Shown here: positions 1 to 9,412 of the stretch, one piece after another
Layout: the number at the start of each line of letters is the position of its first letter
How positions within the stretch are numbered: position 1 is the stretch's first letter
NCBI GenBank assembly: GCA_039527025.1
Contig: BAAAJN010000008.1
Span: 1-64,000 of the forward strand
DNA from: Microlunatus lacustris
GTDB lineage: Bacteria; Actinomycetota; Actinomycetes; Propionibacteriales; Propionibacteriaceae
Direction: 5' to 3'
Length of the DNA: 64,000 bases
Program-made: the position numbers and the translations under genes
Notes under the pieces: generated by a model
Databases searched by the model: none
Told to the model about the DNA's origin: nothing
What the model saw: the letters and a program-made list of their open reading frames with translations, nothing else

Positions 1-90
1 CTCCTCAACACCCGCCCCCGCATGACCTTGGACTGGCAGACCCCAGCTGAAAGACTCGAACAACTAATGACTGTTGCGCTGACCACCTGA
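1..90 (+). CDS. IS30-family transposase, C-terminal end only (partial)
   Basis: The first 30 codons are open and end in TGA at 88-90. They read LLNTRPRMTLDWQTPAERL and then a short tail. The 'NxRPRxTLxWxTPAE' pattern is the conserved C-terminus of IS30-family DDE transposases, where it follows the catalytic Glu. The rest of the gene, including the catalytic triad, lies left of the window. The stop codon falls inside the presumed terminal inverted repeat, as is common in IS30 elements. Whether the element is intact cannot be told from here. Confidence 0.85.
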   Translation, partial: LLNTRPRMTLDWQTPAERLEQLMTVALTT

Positions 91-97
91 AACCGCC
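73..97. repeat. IS30-type terminal inverted repeat (right end of element)
   Basis: The bases GTTGCGCTGACCACCTGAAA and the next five (CCGCC) closely parallel the inner-to-outer order of the E. coli IS30 terminal repeat as I recall it (GTTGCGTTGACCAATTGAAT followed by CTACA). This places the element's outer end near base 97. The partner repeat is outside the window, so the exact boundary and the target-site duplication cannot be checked. Confidence 0.6.
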
Positions 98-119
98 CGC
101 ACCCTCTGCAGAGGGTGCG
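98..119. repeat. Perfect 22-bp palindrome beside the IS end
   Basis: From 98 to 119 the sequence is its own reverse complement; the core is CCCTCTGCAGAGGG. It directly abuts the presumed IS end. It may be a terminator-like hairpin for the transposase or for the gene ending at 240, or a pre-existing palindromic site of the kind IS30-family elements favour. No T-run follows it. Confidence 0.6.
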
Positions 120-239
120 AAGTCGACCGTACGGGTGTGAAGTGGGGGACCGGCCTGGGCGCGGGCGACCACACGGCCTCGGCGCCGGAACGTCTCGGCG
201 GAGGTGCGCGCCGTCGGTGCCGCCGACCCGCAGGCCGAG

Positions 240-2435
240 TCAGCGTCCGGTGCCCGCTGAGGGCTCGGCCTCGCGCCGGACCGACTCCAGCAGCAGCTGG
301 GCGACGTCCAGCACCTCGACCGACTCCGGCGCCCGGCCCTCGGCCTGCTCGGCGGCCAGGCCGTCGGAGAGCATCACCCGGCAGAAGGGGCAGCCGGTGG
401 CGATGGCGGCAGGGCCGGTGCCCGCCCCGGCCGCGGCCAGCGTGCTCACCGCCTCCTCGGTCCGGTCGACGTTGATGCGGGTGCCGATCTTCTCCTCCAT
501 CCACATCCGCGCACCACCCGCGCCGCAGCAGAAGGAGCGGGTGCCGTGCCGGGGCATCTCGGCCACGGTGGCGCCGGGCAGGGAGCCGAGCAGGTCACGG
601 GGCGGCTCGTACACCTGGTTGTGCCGGCCGAGGTAGCAGGGGTCGTGGTAGGTGATCGTGCGGCCGCCGACGGAACCGGCGGGCGGGGCCACCGGCGTCA
701 GCCGGCCCTCGCGCACCAGCCGGTTGAGCAGCTGCGTGTGGTGCACCACCTCGGCCGAGACGCCGAGCTCGGGGTACTCGTTCTTGAGGGTGTTGAGGCA
801 GTGCGCGCAGCTGGTGACGATCTTGGTGGCCCCGGCCTCGGTGAGGGTCTCGACGTTCTCCAGGGCCAGCTGCTGGAAGACGAACTCGTTGCCCGCGCGC
901 CGGGCCGGGTCGCCCGTGCAGGTCTCGCCGTTGCCCAGCACCGCGAACGAGACCCCCGCGGTGTGCAGCAGCTCAGCGACCGCCCGGGTCGTCTTCTTGG
1001 CCCGGTCCTCGTAGGCGCCGGCGCAGCCGACCCAGAACAGGTACTCCACCTCCCCGAGATCTGCCACGTCCTCGCCGACCACCGGGACCGGGAACGGCAG
1101 GTCCTTCGCCCAGTCCATCCGGCCGCGCGGGCTCATGTTCCAGGGGTTGCCCTTGCCCTCCAACCCCTTGAACAGCCCGTTCAGCTCCTTCGGGAACTCC
1201 GCCTCCATCAGCACCTGGTAGCGGCGCAGGTCGAGGATGTGGTCGACGTGCTCGATGTCCACCGGGCACTGCTGGACGCAGGCTCCGCAGCTGGTGCAGG
1301 ACCACAGGACGTCGGGGTCGATGACCCCGGCGACGCCCTCGCGGACCTGGATCGGGCCGACGAGCGGCCGCTCGGCCTCGGCCAGGGCCGTGGCCGGCAG
1401 CGACGCGCGGGCCTCCTCGGCCGCCTGCAGGTAGGGCGCCTTGGCGTAGGCGTGGTCGCGCAGGTCGGTGATGACGAGCTTGGGGGACAGCGGCTTGCCC
1501 GTGTGCCAGGCCGGGCACTGCGACTGGCAGCGCCCGCACTCGGTGCAGGAGGTGAAGTCGAGCAGCCCTTTCCAGGTGAAGTCCTCGACCTTGCCGACGC
1601 CCAGGCTGGCGTCCTCGTCCAGGTCCTCGATCCCGGCGAAGTCCAGGGGCCGGCCGTCGACCAGCACGGGGGTGAGGGCGCCGAGCGACGGCTTCCCGTC
1701 CGCCCGCCGCTTGAACCAGATGTTCGGCCAGACGGTGAAGCGGTGCCAGGCCACGCCCATGGTGGTGTTCAGCGCGATGGTGGTGAACCAGGCCATCGAG
1801 ATGACGATCTTGAGCGCGGCGACCAGCACGACGGCGGTCTCCAGCCCGGCGACCGGCAGCCCGCCGGGCAGCAGGAACCACGTCAGCGGGAAGTGCCAGC
1901 GGCTCGCCTCCAGCAGCTGGTGCTCCATCGCCCGCAGGGCGAGGACGCACACGACGATGCCGAGGATGGTCAGCTCGACGTAGACGCCCTGCCAGCCGGT
2001 GGAGCCGAAGAACCGGGACGCCCGGCCGAGCCGCCGGGAGCGGGCCCGGACGGTGATCAGGTAGGCGATGCCGAGCAGGCCGGCCCAGGCGACCAGCTCG
2101 CTCGCCCACTGGTAGACCACCCAGTGCCCGATGACCGGCAGCGCGAAGCGGGGGTCGAACAGCTGGCCGTAGGCGGTGACCAGGGTGAGGAACAGCGCGC
2201 CGAAGGCGACGAAGACGAACCAGTGGGCGATCCCCACCGCGCTCCACTGCAGCATCCGGGTGTGCCCGAGGGTCTCGGTGAGCATGTGCCGCCAGCGCTC
2301 GCGCGGGAAGTCGTGGCGCCCGTGCACCGGCCGGCCGAGCCGGACCACCCCGATGATCGAGGCCACGGCCCGGGCGAAGAGGGCGACGCCCACGACCGAC
2401 ACGGTCAGGGCCAGCACCACGGCGACGACCGTCAT
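240..2435 (-). CDS. Membrane-anchored Fe-S oxidoreductase (heterodisulfide-reductase-like, CCG domains)
   Basis: 731 residues. Residues 1-240 hold five or six membrane helices resembling the nitrate-reductase gamma/HdrE cytochrome b fold. Two 4Fe-4S motifs follow: CTECGRCQSQCP (Cys 297, 300, 303, 307) and CTSCGACVQQCP (Cys 380, 383, 386, 390). Two cysteine-rich CCG domains come next, with Cys471, SCAHC (543-546), Cys600, CCGAGG (636-641) and GCPFC near 682-685. The likely role is electron transfer from a membrane quinone or cytochrome to a disulfide or similar acceptor; the substrate is unknown. It is the same kind of protein as mycobacterial Rv0338c. The ATG at 2435 follows a strong GGAGGAGG, and TAGGGT at 2475-2480 on this strand is a likely -10. 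It is divergent from the osmoprotectant operon. Confidence 0.85.
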   Translation of the reverse strand: MTVVAVVLALTVSVVGVALFARAVASIIGVVRLGRPVHGRHDFPRERWRHMLTETLGHTRMLQWSAVGIAHWFVFVAFGALFLTLVTAYGQLFDPRFALPVIGHWVVYQWASELVAWAGLLGIAYLITVRARSRRLGRASRFFGSTGWQGVYVELTILGIVVCVLALRAMEHQLLEASRWHFPLTWFLLPGGLPVAGLETAVVLVAALKIVISMAWFTTIALNTTMGVAWHRFTVWPNIWFKRRADGKPSLGALTPVLVDGRPLDFAGIEDLDEDASLGVGKVEDFTWKGLLDFTSCTECGRCQSQCPAWHTGKPLSPKLVITDLRDHAYAKAPYLQAAEEARASLPATALAEAERPLVGPIQVREGVAGVIDPDVLWSCTSCGACVQQCPVDIEHVDHILDLRRYQVLMEAEFPKELNGLFKGLEGKGNPWNMSPRGRMDWAKDLPFPVPVVGEDVADLGEVEYLFWVGCAGAYEDRAKKTTRAVAELLHTAGVSFAVLGNGETCTGDPARRAGNEFVFQQLALENVETLTEAGATKIVTSCAHCLNTLKNEYPELGVSAEVVHHTQLLNRLVREGRLTPVAPPAGSVGGRTITYHDPCYLGRHNQVYEPPRDLLGSLPGATVAEMPRHGTRSFCCGAGGARMWMEEKIGTRINVDRTEEAVSTLAAAGAGTGPAAIATGCPFCRVMLSDGLAAEQAEGRAPESVEVLDVAQLLLESVRREAEPSAGTGR

Positions 2436-2691
2436 CGTGCCTCCTCCTCTCTCCTCCGCGAGCCAGGTGGGCCGACCCTAGTGCGACCCACCGACAACCC
2501 CGGACGGACCAGCACCGGCGCTGCGGCTTCAAGTTACCCGCCGGTCACGTCCGGTGGCCCGTCGCCGACCGCACCGGTGCCGGAGGTCGAGGATGCGAGG
2601 CACGCCGGACACGTGCGGCGAGATTGTCAGGGCCGCCCACTACTGTCGGAGCCGACCTACCGACCGAGGTGGCGAGAGGCAGTGGGTGGGC

Positions 2692-4073
<1,382 letters not shown>

Positions 4074-4077
<4 letters not shown>

Positions 4078-4721
4078 ACTGGGGCTGGATCCAGAACAAC
4101 CTGCCCGACATCGCCTCGCTTCTCGGCCAGCACGCGCTGCTCGCGGTGGTGCCGGTGCTGGCCGCCCTGGTGATCGCCCTCCCGCTCGGCTACCTCGTCT
4201 TCCGCACCGGCAAGGCGGCCAACCCCATCCTCGCCGTGCTGGGCGTCATCTACTCGATCCCGTCCCTGGCCCTGTTCGTCGCGCTGCCGCTGGTGCTGGG
4301 CACACCGATCCTCGACCCGCTCAACGTCGCCGTCGCGCTCACCATCTACTCGGTGGCCCTGCTGGTGCGCAGCGTCGTCGACGGCCTCCGCTCGGTGCCG
4401 CGGGACGTCAAGCAGTCCGCCTCCGCCGTCGGGTTCAGCCGCTGGGGCCGGCTGCTCCGGGTGGAACTGCCGCTGGCCATGCCGGTGGTCTTCGCGGGTC
4501 TCCGGGTCGTGACGGTGTCGAACATCGCGCTGGTCACGGTCGCGGTGCTGGTGGCCAGCGGTGGCCTGGGCCAGCTGTTCCTGCGCGGCTACAACAGCAT
4601 CTTCTACACCCCGCTGATCGTCGGTCTCGTGCTCACCGTCGTGCTCGCCCTGCTGGCCGACGCCATCATCGTGCTCATCCAACGAGGGACCCTGCCCTGG
4701 GCGAGGGGACGGCGCGCGTGA
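4074..4721 (+). CDS. Osmoprotectant ABC transporter permease (first)
   Basis: 215 residues with about five or six membrane helices and the binding-protein-dependent transport fold. The EAA-like loop lies near 'KQSASAVGFSRWGRLLRVELPLAMP', which contacts the ATPase. It starts with ATG inside the ATPase stop (ATGA) and ends in a GTGA overlap with the second permease, so the three genes are one coupled operon. It is typical in length for OpuCB/OpuCD permeases and very likely forms a heterodimer with the next gene product. Confidence 0.92.
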
Positions 4722-5404
4722 ACGTCTTCGACTACCTGCTGGACGGCGCGAACTGGCCGGGCCGGGGCAAGATCCTCGACCTGCTGCTCGAGCACCTGCT
4801 CTACACCGCAGCCGGGGTGCTGCTCGCCGCCGTCGTGGCCATCCCGCTGGGCATCTTGATCGGCCACACCGGCCGGGGTTCGTTCCTCGTCATCGGGCTC
4901 AGCAACGCCGCCCGGGCCATCCCCTCGCTCGGCCTGCTGTTCCTGGCCGTCATGCTGCTGGGCACCGGCGCGGGCAACATCGTCGTCGTGCTGGCCATCC
5001 TGGCCCTGCCGGCGATCCTCACCGCCACCGCTGCCGGGGTCGCCGGCGCCGACCCGGAAGCTGTGCACGCGGGCCGGGCGCTCGGCATGACCGAGCGGCA
5101 GGTGGTGTCCCAGGTCGAGTGGCCGCTGGCCCTGCCGCTCGTCGTGTCGGGACTGCGCAGCGCGACCCTCCAGGTCGTCGCCACCGCCACCGTCGCCGCC
5201 TTCGCCTCCGGCGGCGGCCTGGGTCAGCTGCTGACCAGTGGTCAGGCCCAGAGCGACTACCCCCAGATGTTCGCCGGCGCGATCCTCATCGCCGCGCTGG
5301 CGATCCTGTTCGACCTCCTGCTGGGCCTCGCGGGGTGGGCAGCGGCCCGCCGGGCTCGGCCCCGCAGCCGGACCGCGGCTGCGGCCGCCGTCGCGCCGGC
5401 CTGA
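4718..5404 (+). CDS. Osmoprotectant ABC transporter permease (second)
   Basis: 228 residues, GTG start overlapping the previous stop (GTGA at 4718-4721). Six hydrophobic segments and an EAA-type loop around 'HAGRALGMTERQVVSQVEWPLALP' mark it as an OpuC/ProW-type permease. The C-terminus is short, basic and alanine-rich. It ends 60 bp before the lipoprotein gene and shares its operon. Confidence 0.92.
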   Translation: MNVFDYLLDGANWPGRGKILDLLLEHLLYTAAGVLLAAVVAIPLGILIGHTGRGSFLVIGLSNAARAIPSLGLLFLAVMLLGTGAGNIVVVLAILALPAILTATAAGVAGADPEAVHAGRALGMTERQVVSQVEWPLALPLVVSGLRSATLQVVATATVAAFASGGGLGQLLTSGQAQSDYPQMFAGAILIAALAILFDLLLGLAGWAAARRARPRSRTAAAAAVAPA

Positions 5405-5464
5405 CCTCGACCGTCTAACCTTGTGCACCAGTCGGGAACTGCCCCGTCGGGACGGAGTGGATCG

Positions 5465-6406
5465 ATGAACCTCAGAAGAACCGTGACCGTGGCGGGCGTC
5501 AGCCTGGCCTCGCTGCTGCTCGCCGCCTGCGGAGGGGCGGGTGCTGACCCGCTCGCGGAGCCGTCCGCCGCCGGCTCGGCCTCCGGCGGAGCGAGCGGTG
5601 GTGGTCAGCCGGTCGTCGTCGGCTCGGCCGCTTTCACCGAGTCGACCGTGGTCGCCGAGCTCTACGCCCAGGCCATCGCGGCCAAGGGCGTGCAGGCCTC
5701 GACGAAGCTGAACATCGGTTCCCGCGAGGTCTACCTCAAGGCGCTGGAGGACGGCTCGATCTCCGTCGTCCCGGAGTACACCGGCAACCTGCTGCTGAAC
5801 TACGACCCGGACGCCACGGCCACCACGGCCGAGGAGGTGGAGCAGGCGCTGCCCGAGGCGCTGCCCGCCGACTTCAAGCTGGGCAGCCCGTCGGCCGCGG
5901 TGGACCAGGACGTCTACGTGGTGACGAAGGAGTACTCCGAGGCCAACGGCGTGACCTCGCTCGAGGACCTCGAGAAGGTCGCGGCCGACGCCGTGCTCGG
6001 TGGGCCCTCAGAGCTGGCCACCCGCGCCTACGGACCCGAGGGCCTGGACAAGGTCTACGGCGCCAAGATCAAGCAGTTCAAGCCGTACGACTCCGCCGCG
6101 GTCCGCGCCCGCGACCTGAACGACGGCAAGATCCAGATCGGTGAGTTCTTCAGCACCGAGGCCGTCATCCCCGACAACGGCTACGTCGTCCTCGAGGACC
6201 CGAAGGCGATGATCCTGCCCCAGAACGTCGTCCCGCTCTACCGGGCCGAGGTCGCCGCCGACGCCACCGTGACCGGTGCGGTCGACGCCGTCCAGCAGGC
6301 GCTGACCACCGAGGAGCTGACCGCGCTCAACAAGCAGGTGGACGTGGACAAGGCCGACCCCGACGACGTGGCCCAGGAGTGGCTGTCGAGCAAGGGCCTC
6401 GCCTGA
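5465..6406 (+). CDS. Glycine betaine/osmoprotectant-binding lipoprotein (OpuC/ProX type)
   Basis: 313 residues from ATG 5465, which follows GGAGTGG; an upstream in-frame GTG at 5423 would put 14 extra residues before the signal peptide and is unlikely. The signal peptide ends in a lipobox, LLAAC, with the lipidated Cys at 22, followed by a Gly/Ser-rich linker. The mature part matches the OpuAC substrate-binding domain ('VVVGSAAFTES', 'VVPEYTGNLL', 'GGPSEL'). It should capture quaternary-amine osmolytes outside the membrane and feed the two permeases. Last gene of the operon, followed 18 bp later by a strong terminator. Confidence 0.92.
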   Translation: MNLRRTVTVAGVSLASLLLAACGGAGADPLAEPSAAGSASGGASGGGQPVVVGSAAFTESTVVAELYAQAIAAKGVQASTKLNIGSREVYLKALEDGSISVVPEYTGNLLLNYDPDATATTAEEVEQALPEALPADFKLGSPSAAVDQDVYVVTKEYSEANGVTSLEDLEKVAADAVLGGPSELATRAYGPEGLDKVYGAKIKQFKPYDSAAVRARDLNDGKIQIGEFFSTEAVIPDNGYVVLEDPKAMILPQNVVPLYRAEVAADATVTGAVDAVQQALTTEELTALNKQVDVDKADPDDVAQEWLSSKGLA

Positions 6407-6423
6407 TCCAGGCGTTCGACCCT

Positions 6424-6453
6424 GCACCCCGGAGCCCGTCGGCTCCGGGGTGC
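6424..6453 (+). terminator. Terminator of the osmoprotectant operon
   Basis: A perfect 13-bp stem (GCACCCCGGAGCC at 6424-6436, complement at 6441-6453) with loop CGTC starts 18 bases after the lipoprotein stop. The sequence after it is only weakly T-rich (TCTCGCGTCCC), as is usual in this GC range. Confidence 0.8.
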
Positions 6454-6548
6454 TCTCGCGTCCCGGTCTCCCCGGCGGCAACCGCCTGGGGAGCCAGGTC
6501 CGAGACGTACGCTGGCCGTGCTCGGGGCTGAGCCGAGGAGGTGGCGCG

Positions 6549-7679
6549 ATGGCGCGCTGGAAGAACTGGACGACGACAGCGGGACTGACCGGCGCGCTGG
6601 GTGCCTCGTTCCTGGTCGCCGGGCCGGCGGGCGTCGCGGAGGCCGCCCCCACCCTGCGGTACACCACGGTCGCGCAGGGGCTGACGATCCCCTGGGACCT
6701 CGCCTGGGTGGGACCGGTGATGCTCGTCAACGAGCGCGACGGGAGCCTGTTCAGCAAGCGTGGCGGCGCCGCGCCGCGCCCGGTGTCCTTCCCGCTGCCC
6801 AAGCCCTACGTCAACAGCGAGGGCGGACTGCTGGGGATGGTGGCGGACCCGAAGGCCGCCACGAACAAGCTGTTCTACACCTGCTCCACCAGCGCGAGCG
6901 CCAAGGACGTCCGCGTGCTGCGCTGGCGGCTGACGTCGGACACGAAGGCGGTCGCCGTCGGCAAGCCGCTGGTGACCGGGATCCCGCTGACCAGCGGTCG
7001 GCACACCGGCTGCCGGCTGCGCTTCAGCCAGAAGGGTGTGCTCTACATCGGCACCGGTGACGCCGCCGTCGGGACCAACCCGCAGAAGAAGTCGTCGCTG
7101 GGCGGGAAGGTGCTGCGCGTCTACTCCAGCGGCACCATCCCGAAGACCAACCCTTTCTACTCCTCGGGTGGCAACGCCCGCTACGTGTGGAACTACGGCC
7201 ACCGCAACATCCAGGGGCTCGCCGTACGGCCTTCCACCGGCCAGTTCTTCACCGCCGAGCACGGCCCCGACCGCGACGACGAGGTGAACGCGGTGCGCAA
7301 GGGCGCCAACTACGGCTGGAACCCGGTGCCCGGCTACGACGAGTCGGTGCCCATGACGGACCGCACGACGTACCCGAAGGCGGTGCCGGCGATCTGGCGC
7401 TCCGGCAGGCCCACGGTCGCGACCAGCGGTCTCACCTTCCTCGACGGCAAACGGTGGGAGACCTGGAACGGGGCCCTCGCCGTCGCCGAGCTCAAGGGTC
7501 ACGACGTCCGGCTGCTGTTCCTGGACAAGGCCGGCACGGTGACCAGCACCCGGACGATGCCGGGCGCTGACCGCTTCGGCCGGATTCGCACCGTGCAGCA
7601 GGGACCGGACGGGCTGCTGTACCTGACCACGTCGAACGGCGCCGGCCAGGACCGGGTCATCCGGGTCACGCCGAGCTGA
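6549..7679 (+). CDS. Secreted PQQ-dependent sugar dehydrogenase (glucose/sorbosone dehydrogenase family)
   Basis: 376 residues from ATG 6549, preceded by GAGGAGGTGG. A Sec signal peptide with cleavage near AEA-AP (about residue 35) exports it. The six-bladed beta-propeller pattern of soluble glucose dehydrogenases is visible: 'TIPWDLAW', 'EGGLLGMVADP', 'HTGCRLRF', 'LYIGTGDA', 'NYGHRNIQGLAV', 'EHGPDRDDEVN'. Proteins of this type oxidise aldoses with PQQ and Ca2+, but many actinobacterial members have no proven substrate. It stands alone, between a terminator and a convergent LigD-type gene. Confidence 0.88.
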   Translation: MARWKNWTTTAGLTGALGASFLVAGPAGVAEAAPTLRYTTVAQGLTIPWDLAWVGPVMLVNERDGSLFSKRGGAAPRPVSFPLPKPYVNSEGGLLGMVADPKAATNKLFYTCSTSASAKDVRVLRWRLTSDTKAVAVGKPLVTGIPLTSGRHTGCRLRFSQKGVLYIGTGDAAVGTNPQKKSSLGGKVLRVYSSGTIPKTNPFYSSGGNARYVWNYGHRNIQGLAVRPSTGQFFTAEHGPDRDDEVNAVRKGANYGWNPVPGYDESVPMTDRTTYPKAVPAIWRSGRPTVATSGLTFLDGKRWETWNGALAVAELKGHDVRLLFLDKAGTVTSTRTMPGADRFGRIRTVQQGPDGLLYLTTSNGAGQDRVIRVTPS

Positions 7680-7719
7680 GCCGGCGCGGACCCGCCGGAT
7701 CACGCCCTCCGCGGGGGGC

Positions 7720-8670
7720 TCACTCCTCCGGCGGGGCCGAGGCACCGGCGCGCTCGTCGCGCTCGGCCCACTCGAGCAGGGTGGCCAGCCGGTAGGGGTG
7801 GTCGTCGATGTCGGCGTGCAGGTCGCCCAGCGCGGCGAAGCGGGCGGGCATGGTGGCCAGGGTGAAGTCGCCCGGCTCGGCGTCGGCGATCTCCTCCCAG
7901 CGCAGTGGGGCGGAGACCCGGCCCTCGGGCGTGCCGCGCACCGAGTAGGCCGAGGCGATGGTGTGGTCCCGGGCGTTCTGGTTGTAGTCGACGAAGATCG
8001 AGCCCGGGTCCCGGTCCTTGCGCCACCAGGTGGTGTCGACGAGGCCGTCGGCCCGGCGCTCGACCTCCCGCGCGAAGGCCAGCGCCGCCCGCCGGACGTC
8101 GGCGAAGCCGTGCTCGGGCACGACCCGGACGTAGATGTGCAGACCCTTGCCGCCGGAGGTCTTGGGGTACCCGACGGCGCCGAGCTCGGCGAGCAGCTCC
8201 TGCACGACGACGGCGGTCCGGCGCACGTCGTCGTACGTGGCGGCCGGCATCGGGTCCAGGTCGATCCGCCACTCGTCGGGGGACTCGGTGTCGTCGCGGC
8301 GGGAGTTCCAGGGGTGGAACTCCACGGTCGACATCTGGACGGCCCAGACCACGTCGGCCGGGTGCGCCACGCAGAGCTCGTCGGCGTGCCGCTTGTACCG
8401 GGGGAAGTGCACCCGCACCGTCTCCAGCCACGGCGGGGCCCCGGGCGGCACCCGTTTCTGGTGCACCTTCTCGCCGTCGACGCCGTCGGGGAACCGGTGC
8501 AGCATGCAGGGCCGGTGGTAGAGGGCCTTGACGATCCCGGGCGCCACGCTCAGGTAGTAGTGCGCGAGGTCCAGCTTCGTCTCACCCCGGGCGGAGAAGT
8601 AGACCCGCTGCGGGTTGCTGATCGAGACCGTGCGGCCCTCGACCTCCAGCTCGATGCGCTCGGCCGCCAT
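7720..8670 (-). CDS. Stand-alone LigD-type polymerase/primase (NHEJ Prim-Pol), copy 1
   Basis: 316 residues, about the size of one LigD polymerase domain with no ligase or nuclease module. Visible motifs are 'RVYFSARGETKLDL' near the N-terminus, 'EFHPWNS', the metal-binding pair in IDLDP, and 'TSGGKGLHIYV', which binds nucleotide phosphates. Such enzymes fill gaps and extend ends with ribo- or deoxynucleotides during repair. Neither Ku nor a ligase lies next to it. The ATG at 8670 follows TAGCCT by six bases on this strand, so the mRNA is probably leaderless. A paralogue lies at 19829-20833. Confidence 0.88.
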   Translation of the reverse strand: MAAERIELEVEGRTVSISNPQRVYFSARGETKLDLAHYYLSVAPGIVKALYHRPCMLHRFPDGVDGEKVHQKRVPPGAPPWLETVRVHFPRYKRHADELCVAHPADVVWAVQMSTVEFHPWNSRRDDTESPDEWRIDLDPMPAATYDDVRRTAVVVQELLAELGAVGYPKTSGGKGLHIYVRVVPEHGFADVRRAALAFAREVERRADGLVDTTWWRKDRDPGSIFVDYNQNARDHTIASAYSVRGTPEGRVSAPLRWEEIADAEPGDFTLATMPARFAALGDLHADIDDHPYRLATLLEWAERDERAGASAPPEE

Positions 8671-8676
8671 GCAGGC

Positions 8677-8682
8677 AGGCTA
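8677..8682 (-). promoter_or_regulatory. Leaderless -10 hexamer for LigD-type polymerase 1
   Basis: TAGCCT on the minus strand, six bases before the ATG. Confidence 0.5.
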
Positions 8683-8721
8683 CCGAGGCGGGCCGCCCCG
8701 GCGGTGCCGACGGGGCAGAGG

Positions 8722-9366
8722 TCAGCGCGCCTGCAGCCAGGCGAGCACGGCCAGCACCCGACGGTTGTCGCCACCGGCGTCCGGCAGCCCGATCTTGGCA
8801 AAGATGTTGGAGATGTGCTTCTCCACCGCACCCTGGCCGACCACCAGCCGCGCAGCGATCGCGGCGTTGCTGCGGCCCTCGGCCATCAGGCCCAGCACGT
8901 CGCGCTCCCGCGGGGTGAGCGCGTCCAGCGGGTCGGTCCGGCGCTTGACCAGCAGCTGGGCGACGACCTCGGGGTCCAGCACCGTGCCTCCCGCGGTGAG
9001 GGTCCGCAGCGCCTCGACGAGGACGTCCAGCGAGGTGACCCGGTCCTTGAGCAGGTAGCCCACCCGGCCGCGGCCGTCGGAGAGCAGGACGTCGGCGTAG
9101 GACAGCTCGATGTAGGCCGAGAGCATCAGCACGGCCAACCCGGGCTGCGCCTCCCGGGCCCGCACCGCGGCCCGCAGGCCGTCGTCGGTCATGTCGGGGG
9201 GCATCCGGACGTCCACGACCGCCACGTCCGGCCGGTGCAAGGCGACGGCCTCGAGGAAGCCGGGGGCGTCCCCGACGGCGGCCAGCACCGTGCAGCCGGC
9301 CTCGTCCAGCAGCCGGACCAGACCCTCCCTCAGGAGCACCGAGTCGTCGGCCACCACCACGCGCAC
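8722..9366 (-). CDS. NarL/FixJ-family response regulator
   Basis: 214 residues. The receiver domain has the acidic pair D7-D8 and the phosphoacceptor D52 in VVDVRMPP. The C-terminal LuxR-type HTH is recognisable from 'LTPRERDVLGLMAEGRSNAAI' through 'VEKHISNIFAKIGL'. GTG start at 9366. It lies 46 bp downstream of the histidine kinase 9413-10753 on the same strand and is its obvious partner. The regulated genes are unknown; the divergent ABC exporter at 10881 is one candidate. Confidence 0.92.
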   Translation of the reverse strand: MRVVVADDSVLLREGLVRLLDEAGCTVLAAVGDAPGFLEAVALHRPDVAVVDVRMPPDMTDDGLRAAVRAREAQPGLAVLMLSAYIELSYADVLLSDGRGRVGYLLKDRVTSLDVLVEALRTLTAGGTVLDPEVVAQLLVKRRTDPLDALTPRERDVLGLMAEGRSNAAIAARLVVGQGAVEKHISNIFAKIGLPDAGGDNRRVLAVLAWLQAR

Positions 9367-9412
9367 GGGGCCCAGCCTCGCACGGCCGGGCCCCCGTGCT
9401 CGAGACGTGGTG

